Positions 46,808 through 56,795 of a stretch of 64,000 nt of DNA are shown here, piece by piece; position 1 is the stretch's first letter; each line of letters opens with the position of its first letter. The stretch spans positions 808,798 through 872,797 of the forward strand of contig NW_006768765.1 in assembly GCF_000204055.1 (NCBI RefSeq), given 5' to 3'. The DNA is from Melampsora larici-populina 98AG31. Taxonomy: Eukaryota > Basidiomycota > Pucciniomycetes > Pucciniales > Melampsoraceae. Below the pieces are notes generated by a model. It was not told the DNA's origin. It searched no databases and saw only the letters and a program-made list of their open reading frames with translations. Position numbers and translations under genes: made by a program.

Positions 46808-47041
46808 TTCAGCGTGAAAAACCACCGTATTGCGGTGGTGTGAGGTGTATCAAGTCTTGCGAGAGTCACTTCTTGACTCGGCGTGATCTGGGATTGGGCG
46901 TGAGAAAGACCTTGCGCCTTACGAGAGACCGAGTTCACTTGGAACTCTGTCTGTGCGTCTTTCACACGTCGTCCCTGTCACGCCCCCCGTGCAAGACTTT
47001 CATGGACTGTAGAACCACCTGTGTTATGGTGGTTCTATTCA
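46808..47041 (-). repeat. Ngaro terminal repeat A1
   Basis: 234 bp, first terminal repeat in the coding direction; the Gag start codon lies about 36 bp beyond it. The promoter of the element is expected here or just downstream. Confidence 0.88.
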
Positions 47042-47258
47042 AAAACCAATGGACAAAACCCATGACCACCCAATTGTTTTTGGAGTTTTGTCTGTTGGTT
47101 TTCCACTCCCCATTGAACAAAACCCAAAAAACATTCAGGTTGTCATGGGTTTTGTCCATGGGTTTTCAGGTTGGGTGTTCAAGTTTGTGTACCACTATCC
47201 TATAAATTTCAACTCCACAGAAGTCAAAAAGGGACTTTATTAGATTACTACCCTTTAC

Positions 47259-48137
47259 ATTGCGGGGTCCTGTGTGGGCATATCTGTTTTTTGATAGGTA
47301 TGTGAGTGAGTTCCTGTAGCATGACACTTGCACTCTAAAAAAACTTTTGCAAAGCTCTTATCACAATGAGCCTTACTTCTAAGATCATCTCACTCATCTC
47401 ATGTGGTGGGTGCAAGATTTGTAAAAAGGAGTGTGGGTCCAACTCTCAAAATTAGTTTGATTTCAGATTAATCAAGCATCTAACTAGCATGATTCTAATT
47501 GAAATTTTCCAAGTCACACAATGAATCAATGGAACAAGGTCCAATCTACATCAATCGCTATGTTGAAGTTGAACCAAATACCATCTTCAAATTCTTGGAA
47601 ATTCTTGAATTTTTCAAAAAAGATTGTCTCATCTGCAAGACTTTCTTATCCATTTTGTTTAGTTTTGTGATTTTTTGTCATCTTTGTCTCTCAACCCTTT
47701 CAACCGATATCCAGATTCATGTGTACCGCTCCAAAACGCTTCTTTTAGAAATGGAAACCATTCATTTTCAAGTACAAAAATCGATTTTCTATTATTCAAC
47801 ATATGTATCCAAAGATACGTTCTAGAGGCGCACTTAATTGGATCGAGTCTTGACCAATCTCAACAATCCAATTTTTTTGTTTCGTCTTCTTGAAGAATAA
47901 GCATAAAACAAGATAGAAACATTCGGATTTGAAAATTTAATGTCCAACATAAGTAAGTGGAGTGCAGCTGCCAAGGAAGGAATATGCTCATGCCGAAATG
48001 CTCTAGACGAAAATGTTCGGGGACTCACAAGGATTCATGGAATCTTTTGGCTTATCGGGCGTTATCCATCCAGATAACTCGAGATGTTGAGTTTTGTGTA
48101 ATTTGGATCAATTTTTTCAGGACCCAATTTTTCAAGA
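47259..48137. other. Upstream region of MBOAT paralogue B, no gene
   Basis: Short overlapping frames on both strands lack any motif. The last 200 bp lead into the shared promoter block. Confidence 0.4.
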
Positions 48138-48140
48138 TAC

Positions 48141-48197
48141 TCGGTCGGACGGTCGGAGTTTATGGTTGCAGAGCTTTCAGATTGAGTAAATATAAAT
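48141..48197 (+). promoter_or_regulatory. Upstream block shared with paralogue A
   Basis: CGGTCGG, GGAGTTTATGG, AGCTTTCAGATTGAG and a TATA-like AAATATAAATA lie in the same order as upstream of paralogue A, with the TATA-like word about 147 bp before the ATG at 48344. Confidence 0.55.
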
Positions 48198-48343
48198 ACA
48201 CTTGGATCCTTGATGATCACTTTGCCTTCAAGTTGTCCTCTCACTTAAACATCTCCTACAAACGAGTCGTTCGATTTAAGATCTATAGACTTTCCAAGAA
48301 TCTAAGGAGAAATCATCCTTGGATTTAGTTTCGATTAACACTC

Positions 48344-49829
48344 ATGAATAGTTCAAATCAGACTGGGATGACTACGGAAGACATAAGATCCAATCCTATG
48401 TTGTCCGATCTGAGTTATATATTTCATATGTTGATTGCCTCATCATTACTTTTCATTCAAGCATCACTCTTACATCCATGTTTTGCTAAAAATAAATTAG
48501 CTAAATACGTTCGAATCGGTTTAACACCTATAAACTTTTTCTTATTCATCTCTCAACCGTTTAGAAGGTCATCTAGATTACCTGAAAGTTATGATACTTT
48601 TGCTCAAATGGGATGGTATTCTAACTCGATCATGTTTGCAACTTTTGCATTAGATTTTGGTTTTGCTAATGAAGCTTATTATAAAAGACCTTTAGAAAAT
48701 TCTCAGGGGATTTATCAATGGAAGAAAATTACAGATCAAGATGAATTAAAACGTTTAAAAAAATCACAAGAAAATGAAAGTTTGAATTTTTCTGACTTAT
48801 TTTTCTGGACTTTATCAGTTACGACTTCGTTGAGTGACTTTCTTTTCGATTTCACTCATTTCTTTTTCTTTTTCAACTGACAATCAGGTTTTTTTGAACA
48901 GATTTAGAGGCTTACAGTTTAATTGGGGACATAAAAAGAAAGCAAACAATCAAACTGTGCAACAAATGGTTTCAAGAGTCATCAAAGTTGCAATTCCACT
49001 TGCTTTGGCTGGTTTGGTTATCATTCAAACTCATCGTTCCCCTCTAAAGACTCCAATCTCAGCTTTAAATTCAATAGGCATACCAAACTTATGGGGATTA
49101 AGTCTGATATCAGAATGGGCTCATAGATTTTGTTTCGGAGTTTTTCTGTCCAGCTCAATGGATTTACAATACACAGTCTTAACCATCCTATTACATTATT
49201 TACATCAATATTTAATCAAATTTGATTTATCAAAGGATTTATTAGAATTAATCAATCCAGTTTATTATCCACCACTCTTTGATTCACCTCATCTAGCAAG
49301 TTCCTTAAATGATCTTTGGAGTAATAGATGGCATGCAAATTTGAAAAGAAGTTTCTTGGTGTTAGGTGGTAGACCTACTTTTTGGTTCTTCAATCAAATC
49401 TTGGGATTTAATTTTAACATTTCTAGAATTGGTGGTTTAGTGGGTACGTTTGTTGCAAGTGGGATTTTACACGAATATGGTAAGTTTATCAAATTCATGT
49501 TTTCGATCCATGATTCCCTATCTTCATGAAACAGACGTGAAACTGATTTTTTTTGGTTTTTACTTTTAACTCTGACCTTGATCTATTTCCAAAAAGTTGT
49601 CTTTGCTTTACTTTATCCTTCGAAACCTTTAAATCATCTCTTTGATCAATTTCCTGGTTTGTTATTTTTTTTCGTAGCTCAATCTATTGGAATCATCATA
49701 GAAAGTTTTATTCCAAAGAAATTTTCAAAACTCTTTTGTTGGCCATTTGTACTTTGTACTTCTAAAGTATTTGTGGATAGATATTTGATTGATGCAAAGA
49801 TTTTGGATTTATCGCTCAACTTCAAGTAG
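48344..49829 (+). CDS. MBOAT wax-synthase-like O-acyltransferase, paralogue B
   Basis: Exons 48344-48828, 48902-49479 and 49597-49829 give 431 residues in frame. It begins MNSSNQTGM and keeps the family block ELINPVYYPPLF...LNDLWSNRWHANLKRSF, GGRPTFWFFNQ and SGILHEYG with the putative catalytic His. It has multiple membrane helices. Intron positions and phases equal those of paralogues A and C, including the GTTGAG donor of intron 1. About 900 bp upstream of paralogue C on the same strand, forming a tandem pair; paralogue A lies 20 kb away in the opposite orientation beyond the transposon island. Confidence 0.87.
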
Positions 49830-50794
49830 TAAAGCTTTCAAATTAATTGTTCTTGTATAATTAGTTTGAAGTTTTTTTTGTCGGACACGCATCTACTATC
49901 AAAGTTTGGATTCATATTGTTTTCAAAGTATTCAATCACCTGTATCTCACTTTAGTATTGTTTTTCAATCCAATAAGCAATGCATACACTTCTGGCCACC
50001 TTCCTCCTGGCCAGCTTGCTTCACGTTATACCGCATGCATTCACCCGGGTTCACCACCAATGTTGAACACGGGATTGAATTTAATTGTGAGCTTGGGACA
50101 TTTCGTCCTCGTCGCACTACTGTGATGACCCCGACAAAGATATTCTGCTCAAGCTTCTGGTTGAGCACGCTTTCGAGCTGGTGGCCCGACGGGAGTTGCC
50201 AACACCTTGTCACGACACATCCCTTTGATGGTATCTCTACAAGCGAGTTGATAGTCATTGAATGATTAAGCTGAAATCTTGATGTCAAAAGCCGATGTAG
50301 GTGGCAGTGAGGATTATTGAGGGAGGTGGGATGAGGAAGCCCCACAGCTTAATAGGTTGATTCGTTTTCTAGAGTTCTTCAAAGTTATAACATCGGCGAG
50401 TGGGAAATTGAGTTTTGCTAAGTCGAAAGAGGAGTTTAGCAAGTGGATCAACTCGCTTTTGTCGTCTATATAAAAGGAGGTTTTGTGATCTCCTTTTGGC
50501 TGGACTCGAGTTTGTTTTTGGGCACCATGATCAGTGCCAAATGATGGTTCTTACAGAGTGGAATTCCGAATGTAAGAGCGATTATTGGAGATACTCCAAA
50601 CGTACCCTTACGATTACAGAGCTGTCTGATTTGGTACATTAAGGAATTCTTTCTAATCCCTTTGCCTTGAACTTCCCCTTTCACTCACACTTCGCCTTTA
50701 GTCTATAGACATCTCTTTTGACTATAGATTTAAGCTTTTATCCTTGCCAAATCAAAGAATTAATAAACCTTTGATTGATTATCAATCAACATTC
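49830..50794. promoter_or_regulatory. Spacer between MBOAT B and C
   Basis: No supportable gene. A TATATAAAAGG word at about 50466-50476 is a possible core promoter for paralogue C, about 320 bp before its ATG. The CGGTCGGAGTTT block of A and B was not found here. The middle (49990-50230) is more GC-rich than its surroundings and could be a transposon remnant, but no ends were identified. Confidence 0.35.
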
Positions 50795-52265
50795 ATGAAT
50801 ATTTCAAATCAGACTGAGATGACTATGGATGAGATAGCATTGCATTCAATATCATCAAATCATAGATATATTTTGCACATGTTGATTTCGTTTACCTTAC
50901 TTTCAATACAAGCATCACTCTTACATCCAATTTTTGTTAAAAATAACACAGCCAAATTCATCAGGATCACTTTAACACCAATCAACTTTTTCTTATTCAT
51001 TTCTCAGCCATTCAAGAATTCTTCTAGATTACCTGAAAGTTTTGATGTATTCACTCGAATGACATTGGGATCTACTTCGATGATCTTTGCTTCTTTTGCA
51101 TTAGAATTTGGTTTTGCTAATCAAGCTTATTATAAAAGACCTTTGGAAAACCTTAAGGGAGTTTATGAATGGAATCAAATTAAAAATCAAGATGAATTAA
51201 AACGTTTAAAAAGATCTCAAGAAGAAGAAACCATTTATCCTTCTAAATTGTTTTTTTGGACTTTGTTAAACATGACTTCGTTGAGTGATCTTCTTTGCAT
51301 TTGAATTTAAATTTTCTCTTTCTTTTTCAACTGATGATTTGTTTTTATATCTGCAAATAGATTTAGAGGATTACAATTCACTTGGGGATCTCCAGGGAAA
51401 GCAAATCATCAAAACCTTCAACTAATGATCAAAAGACTCGTTATACTTTCTTTTCCAGTTGGTTTCTCTTTTTTGTTTATTCTTCAAACTTATCGTTCTC
51501 CCCTAAGAACGCCAATCTCAGCTTTGACTTCAATAGGAATACCAAACTTTTTGGGCCTAAATTTGATATCAGAATGGACTCATAGAATTTGTGTTGTGAC
51601 TTGTTTAGCAAGTTCAATGGATTTTTTATACACATCTTTTACAATTCTATTACACTTTTTATATCAATTCTCAATAAGATTGGATCTATCAAATGGTTTC
51701 TTAGAATTGATTAATCCAATTCATTATCCACCGATTTTTAATTTACCTTACTTATCTGATTCTCTCCTGGATTTCTGGAGTAATAGATGGCATACCATTT
51801 TAAAAAGAAGTGTTTTGACTCTAGGTGGTAAACCCACATTTTGGTTCTTCAATCGAATCTTGGGATTTAATGTTCAAATCTCTAGAATTGGTGGTTTGAT
51901 TGGTACTTTTCTTGCAAGTGGGATTTTACATGAATATGGTAAATTTCTTAATCCTTCCTTTCATTGCAAAACACATTTATACTAACTTTGATGTTTTTTG
52001 ATTTTAATATTTAAATCTAAATCTATCTTTGAAAAAAGCAATGTTTGCTTTACTTCATCCTTCAAAACCATTAAATCATCTCTTTGATCAGACTCCTTCT
52101 TTACTATTTTTCTTTTTAGCTCAATGTATTGGAATTATAATTGAAAGGTTCATACCCAAAAAGTTATCTAAACTCTTCTTTTGGGTATTTTCAATTTGGA
52201 GCTCTCAACTATTTATAAATAGATATATAATTGATGCAAAGATTTTAGATTCATGTTTCCAGTAA
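50795..52265 (+). CDS. MBOAT wax-synthase-like O-acyltransferase, paralogue C
   Basis: Exons 50795-51279, 51361-51938 and 52039-52265 give 429 residues in frame; exons 1 and 2 have exactly the lengths found in paralogue B (485 and 578 bp). Start ATG at 50795 (MNISNQTEM) was chosen by alignment with A and B; an upstream in-frame extension lacks an ATG. Family features: ELINPIHYPPIF, LLDFWSNRWHTILKRS, GGKPTFWFFNR and SGILHEYG. The third exon reads FALLHPSKPLNHLFDQ and ends with the conserved NRY.IDAKILD segment. Membrane acyltransferase of unknown substrate. Confidence 0.87.
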
Positions 52266-52872
52266 TAAACTTTGCAGCTTACTTTTTTTTGTACAATCAG
52301 CTTGTTTTTTTGGATCTGCATGTGGATAGATATTGTCTTGTAAAGTGTTCAAGGATGTCTGTTTCATTTTTCTATTGTTTTTCTAACTCAATGAGTCCAA
52401 AGTAAAATCTCCTCATATCTTGTCACAAAAAAGAGAAGAGAAACTTTTCAAAAAAAGCTCAAAACATGTTGAAATCAATCATCTGCAGTCTTAAATCCAC
52501 AGGAATAACTCAATCAATATTGCTGCACATTTTACGCATTGTATTTCAAAGGACGTGTGAATCAACTCCCTGAATTTTATAAACCAATCTTCCCATTGGC
52601 ATCAACTTCCATTTTTTCTGATTGTTTCCTCACTGTTCAGGTGTATGTTACATGTGATTGCATTTACATGTTCACAACCTCAACGACTGTGTGAAATTAA
52701 AAGGCTCATGGGTTACGTGTTTATGTAGGTTTATACACTCTCCTGTTGTTGTTCATGTTGCATCGCCTCCTCAGCTTGAACCTGTTCGCTACAACTTCCA
52801 ACATCCATCGATCACTTCCTCAGGTCTTCCATACAAACAACGCCCGAACCTATCCGATACCATACGATATAT
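52266..52872. other. Gene-free spacer before hAT3
   Basis: AT-rich 3' flank of MBOAT C followed by unassigned sequence; the open frame 52658-52972 runs into the hAT3 end and is not supported. Confidence 0.4.
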
Positions 52873-55800
52873 CAGGGCTTTTTCATGTCGCATCGGGACA
52901 CCGATATATATGAACCGACTCCCGATACGACATGAAAAATTTTTTTTGGGGAGGCTCATATCGTATCGCTGAAGCGATACGAGCCGATACGAAATGGCGG
53001 TAAAAGTTGGTTGGGATCGCGAACAGTATTTTTTTTGCAGTTCACATAATCAAACTGTAATATAATTTGTATTTACAAATACAAAGAGCGAGATCATTTT
53101 GTTTTATTACTATGTTGCCTTACTAAATATTTTTCAATTAATTCAGATGCTTCTGAAAACTCTGCTGGTGTAGCCACACCCGCTTTGATCCACTCTCTAC
53201 AGCCTACAGCGCGCTCCATCGTGCTTGAGTTGAGGCCACCACGATCAGGCTGGCAGACATCGGCTGCTGAGGAAAAAGTCCTTTCGACTGGACATGTGGT
53301 ACCCGAGCATGCGAGATAATCCTTCGCAAGCGCTGCCACTAATGGGAACCATTTTGAGTTCTCCTATTGCCCCAAATCAACCACACATAAGACATAAGTG
53401 ACATGAAGAGAGAGTAAAACGGAGAAAAATCAGACACTCACCTCCCACCACTTTAAGATACACCCGTCCTTATAAGGATATTTTGTGCCAAGATAGAGCT
53501 CTAATTCGTCTGATCGATTGATTGATGCAGACACTTCTGAAGGTCCAAAGAGATTGTCGTCGTCTTGATCGTGAGTAGTTTCGATTGTATTTTGTGATGT
53601 TGCTGTTGCTGAAGTGATCTCGATGTTTGCCTCTGATGATACCACTTTCCTTTGAAAAGCTTGATCCAACATCGTTCGAATTCGAGGTACCTCCGCAGGA
53701 TAGTAGTTTTCAAAGAACTTCATACGCTTGCTTGGATTTAAAACTGTAGCCATGACAAGAGCGTCACAGCTGAGCGCTTCATTATGATACACCGCGAGTT
53801 TCACACGCATTACCCCGATCATCTTATGTAAGCTTTTGTATTTAGTCTCAGCCTCCATTTTCTCTAAAGCTTTCTCCATTCGACGATACTCGGACAAGAC
53901 ACGCGCTCCTGTTGGACTATCCCCTTCCATCATGAGGGTCGAAGAGAGGAATATCTACAAATTTGAAATATATCAGTACTGTTAATGATGGTTAGAAGAA
54001 CAAAGTGCAAGTGCTGCATACCTCTAAGACACCATTTGAGGCCCTCACAGCAGCCCATTCGCTCTGAGTTATACACATCTCATCAAAAAGATGACTATCG
54101 GCACTTCCTAGCATCTGGGTCACTGTCTGAAAACATAAACAACACATGGTGAGAAGGGATATGATATGATCTATAGGATGATCGATATGTCCAGACATAC
54201 CTCTTGGGCTTCACAAACCTTTTGGCGAGACTAGACCGCCGCATTCCAACGTATTCCGTAACCCGCTGTGATCGACCCCTGTCCTTCTCTTCGTGCTTTG
54301 AAGAGTGCTTGCAGGGCAGCACTCGAACAGACCCGGCGTGCAAAAAGATCCACCTGGAAACAAAATCATCATTCAGTATGTGACTATGATCTCGGTTGTG
54401 CATGATAGAAACTGACCTTTTGGACTGCCTGTACCACTACATCAGTTTTCCACCTACTGGCCAAGTGAGTCTGCAATTGAGAATCATCTCCATCCTCGAC
54501 CTCAGAGTCAGTATCACCATCATGATCCCCGCCAATATCTTCTCCATCTTCAAGACAATCAACCGGTTCAGTGTTGTTTGGGTCATCAGGAAAGTTGGAT
54601 GAGTCGTCAAGTCCAAGCGAGGGTGTAGGAAGTTCACGGCCAGGAGTCGTAGTTGGCTTTGTATGTCCTGGATCAATTTTGATACTTCGCAAACCGGCTT
54701 TGACCACAAGAGCCAGCTTGTGCGCGTAACAGCGCACATGGTTGACCCTTGCATCCCAGAACACCGGATCCTCACCTTCAGAGAAGATCTTTGACATTTC
54801 TGTCGCCATTGTGTTGTTGTTCGCGCCTGAATCCGTTGTCTGCGCAAGCATGTGGATAAAACAACATTCTCATGTCAGGCTCAATATTCGAGGTGATTAT
54901 CAAAGAAAAAGGAATTAAATACACTTATTTTCTTGTGTAGGCCGTGTCGAACAAGGAATCGAGCCAGGGGACGAGCCAGTAGAACCCCGTAGTGATTCCA
55001 TGTCACAAGCTTGAGGGTGAGGTGTCGGACCTGGTATCTCCAGTTACTATCAATAAACGAAACACTGGCCCCAATAAAAGCATGCCGTCGTCCCTTTGTT
55101 GTCCACCCATCGTGCATTAGACAGAAGGCACTGTCATTTTCCTGTGTGGTATGGATTAATGAGATTAATTAAAAGTGAAAAGGAAATTAAACGTTACCAG
55201 AAAAAAACGTACCAAGATGCTACTTATGACATTTTTTTGGAGTCCTATGTATAAGCGCTGGGCTGCTTGGGCTGCCCATGTTGCCAAGTAAAGAGTTGCC
55301 AGCGGGTTTGAAAACCAAAAGGCTGCACGAAGAATAGAGTCTTCAAATCTTGCCCACGGGAGCGCGTGACGAAGAACCCAAATGACCAGCATGAGATTGA
55401 GGTTTTTGATTCCAAAAGGTTGCTTGACAACAAATCGATCTAAGTTGTTATTTTGTTCCTTTTTAGCCTTCTGTTGCTCAGGCCAAGATTTATTGAGGTC
55501 GAATCCTTGCTTGATGGCAACGTGTTGTTTCTGGCAAACTGGTTGAGTTTTGGCCCCATCGCGATGGTCGTATAGAGTCTGATAAGTATTCGGGGGTTTT
55601 GAAAAAGATTTTTTACAAAACCGGCACTTGTAATACCGGAAAATACCGCTGCCGATCTTGATTGAATCGAAATATCCAAATACCGAGAATGTAGATGAGT
55701 TTGTGAAAGAAAGTTAAAGGAGGGAACAAATAGAAGCCAGTGCCACTTACTTCATCTGGGCATTCGACTGGATCTTCATAGTACTTGAGAAGTTCACGGA

Positions 55801-56700
55801 CACGTTCAGTGCGCACCTCAGCTTTAGGTGCAGGCTGAGTCTCTCCGGTTATCTCGATATCAGAGTCTCGGTCAACATCCAGACCTTCGGGAACGTAATT
55901 CGATTTCTGGTTTTATACAGCAATAAATCAAATCAATAAAGTTAGTAAAGTGGTTGATGAAATGACTTGGACAGTAAGATAACATACATCCTTGCGTTTT
56001 TTCTGGGTGCCGGTTGTATTGGAAGGTCCTCGTTTGCGTTTCTGGGTACTGGGAATGGGATTCGGAACAGAATCATCGTTCAAAAGAGCCTGAGATGGTT
56101 GTAATTGGGTGGACTCGGACTCATGCGTGGATGCCATGGTGTGTTTCTGATTTAACTCAACACACGTCAATGATCTTTAGCCGTGTTGAATTGGGGAATA
56201 GTGGGGATGCGAGGAAGGAAGAGTAGTATAACGAAAATGCTGACCTTTTGAAAGTGGAGGCTGAGCCACCGTTTGATTCGAATCTGTGGATAAGATTGGG
56301 GTTGACAGGTGAGTAGGATCTCGTTATCGAGCCATCGGAGGGGCATCGTGACAGTGGCTAAGTCTAAAGAGATCGCCACTAAAGTCGACGGATTATCGGA
56401 ATGGTGGTGTCGTGGTGTGATCGGAAGTGTCGATGTGACAGGAGACTGCGTGAGCCAACGCAGGGCTACGCAGGATTCATTGGAATGGGGTACAAAGGGC
56501 GACATGAAGCGATATCATATCGGGTATTGGCCTGTATGGTGTGGCCGATACCCGATATGGAAAAACACCAGTCCCCATATCGGGTTGGCTGAACCGATAT
56601 GGGGAAATCCGAGTTTTTGGTATCGGGTTGGCGACACGAAACCAATACGATACCGACATCCGTCTCGTATTGGTTCGGGCGTTGATACAAAACAAGTTCA
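52873..56700 (-). mobile_element. hAT DNA transposon hAT3
   Basis: Left end probably at CAGGGCTTTTTCATG (52873), the usual CAGGG start of hAT elements. The right end is not fixed; palindromic GATAC/GTATC-rich sequence extends to about 56690. Both subterminal zones carry hairpins: 52879-52897 against 52921-52939 (18 of 19), CGTATCGC..GCGATACG near 52963-52982, and CCCCATATCGG..CCGATATGGGG near 56573-56604. It encloses a minus-strand transposase. Confidence 0.7.
53094..56137 (-). pseudogene. hAT transposase of hAT3, one internal stop
   Basis: Start ATG 56137 (MASTHESESTQ...). I trace about nine exons with regular GT-AG introns: basic N-terminus with KRKRG and KKRKD, a zinc-finger-like segment YKCRFCKKSF...H, MHDGWTTKGRRHAFIGASVSF, TTDSGANNNTMATEM, CYAHKLALVVKAGL, YHNEALSCDALVMATVLNP and the C-terminal dimerisation domain DYLACSGTTCPVERTFSSAADVCQP, stop at 53094. 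The only lesion found is TAG at 54233-54231 between WNAAV and SRQKVCEAQE; a C-to-T change from CAG would explain it. Length is usual for the family. The element may be a recent arrival that still serves as a substrate for related transposases. Confidence 0.82.
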
Positions 56701-56795
56701 TCCATACCAAGAGAAATCGATACCTTCAAGATCTCAAGAAGACTACATAGGGATTCAACTCTAAGAAGATATCACATTAACCATCCAATTTCAAA

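Larger units (their letters stand above)
40099..47041 (-). mobile_element. Ngaro/DIRS-like tyrosine-recombinase retrotransposon
   Basis: 6.94-kb element, coding on the minus strand: Gag-like, RT-RNase H and tyrosine recombinase. Termini are split direct repeats: a 234-bp repeat at 46808-47041 and 40375-40608, and a 233-bp repeat at 40609-40841 and 40099-40331. In coding direction the order is A1-genes-B1-A2-B2, the Ngaro-type layout, which implies replication through a circular DNA intermediate. A 43-bp spacer (40332-40374) separates A2 from B2. The repeats are nearly identical, indicating a young insertion. No target duplication is present, as expected for recombinase-mediated integration. 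Its GC content is clearly higher than that of the host DNA. Confidence 0.92.
39832..47258. mobile_element. Foldback MITE split by the Ngaro element
   Basis: Outer ends AAGGGTATTGATCTAA..AAAGTC (39833) and inverse GACTTTATTAGATTACTACCCTT (near 47256). Left piece about 267 bp, right piece about 217 bp. Joining 40098 to 47042 gives CACCCAACCTG|AAAACC, which matches the inverted arm at about 47150-47180 through the junction, so the original repeat is about 484 bp. Confidence 0.75.

Noticed and set aside
52873..56700. Exact 8-bp target duplication for hAT3
   Set aside because: I could not find a matching CCCTG end or an octamer repeated at both sides, so the right boundary is left approximate.
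56138..56760. Open frames of 60-150 residues between hAT3 and the BBC1-like gene
   Set aside because: They read GATACC/GGTATC palindromic sequence of the hAT3 end in several frames at once.
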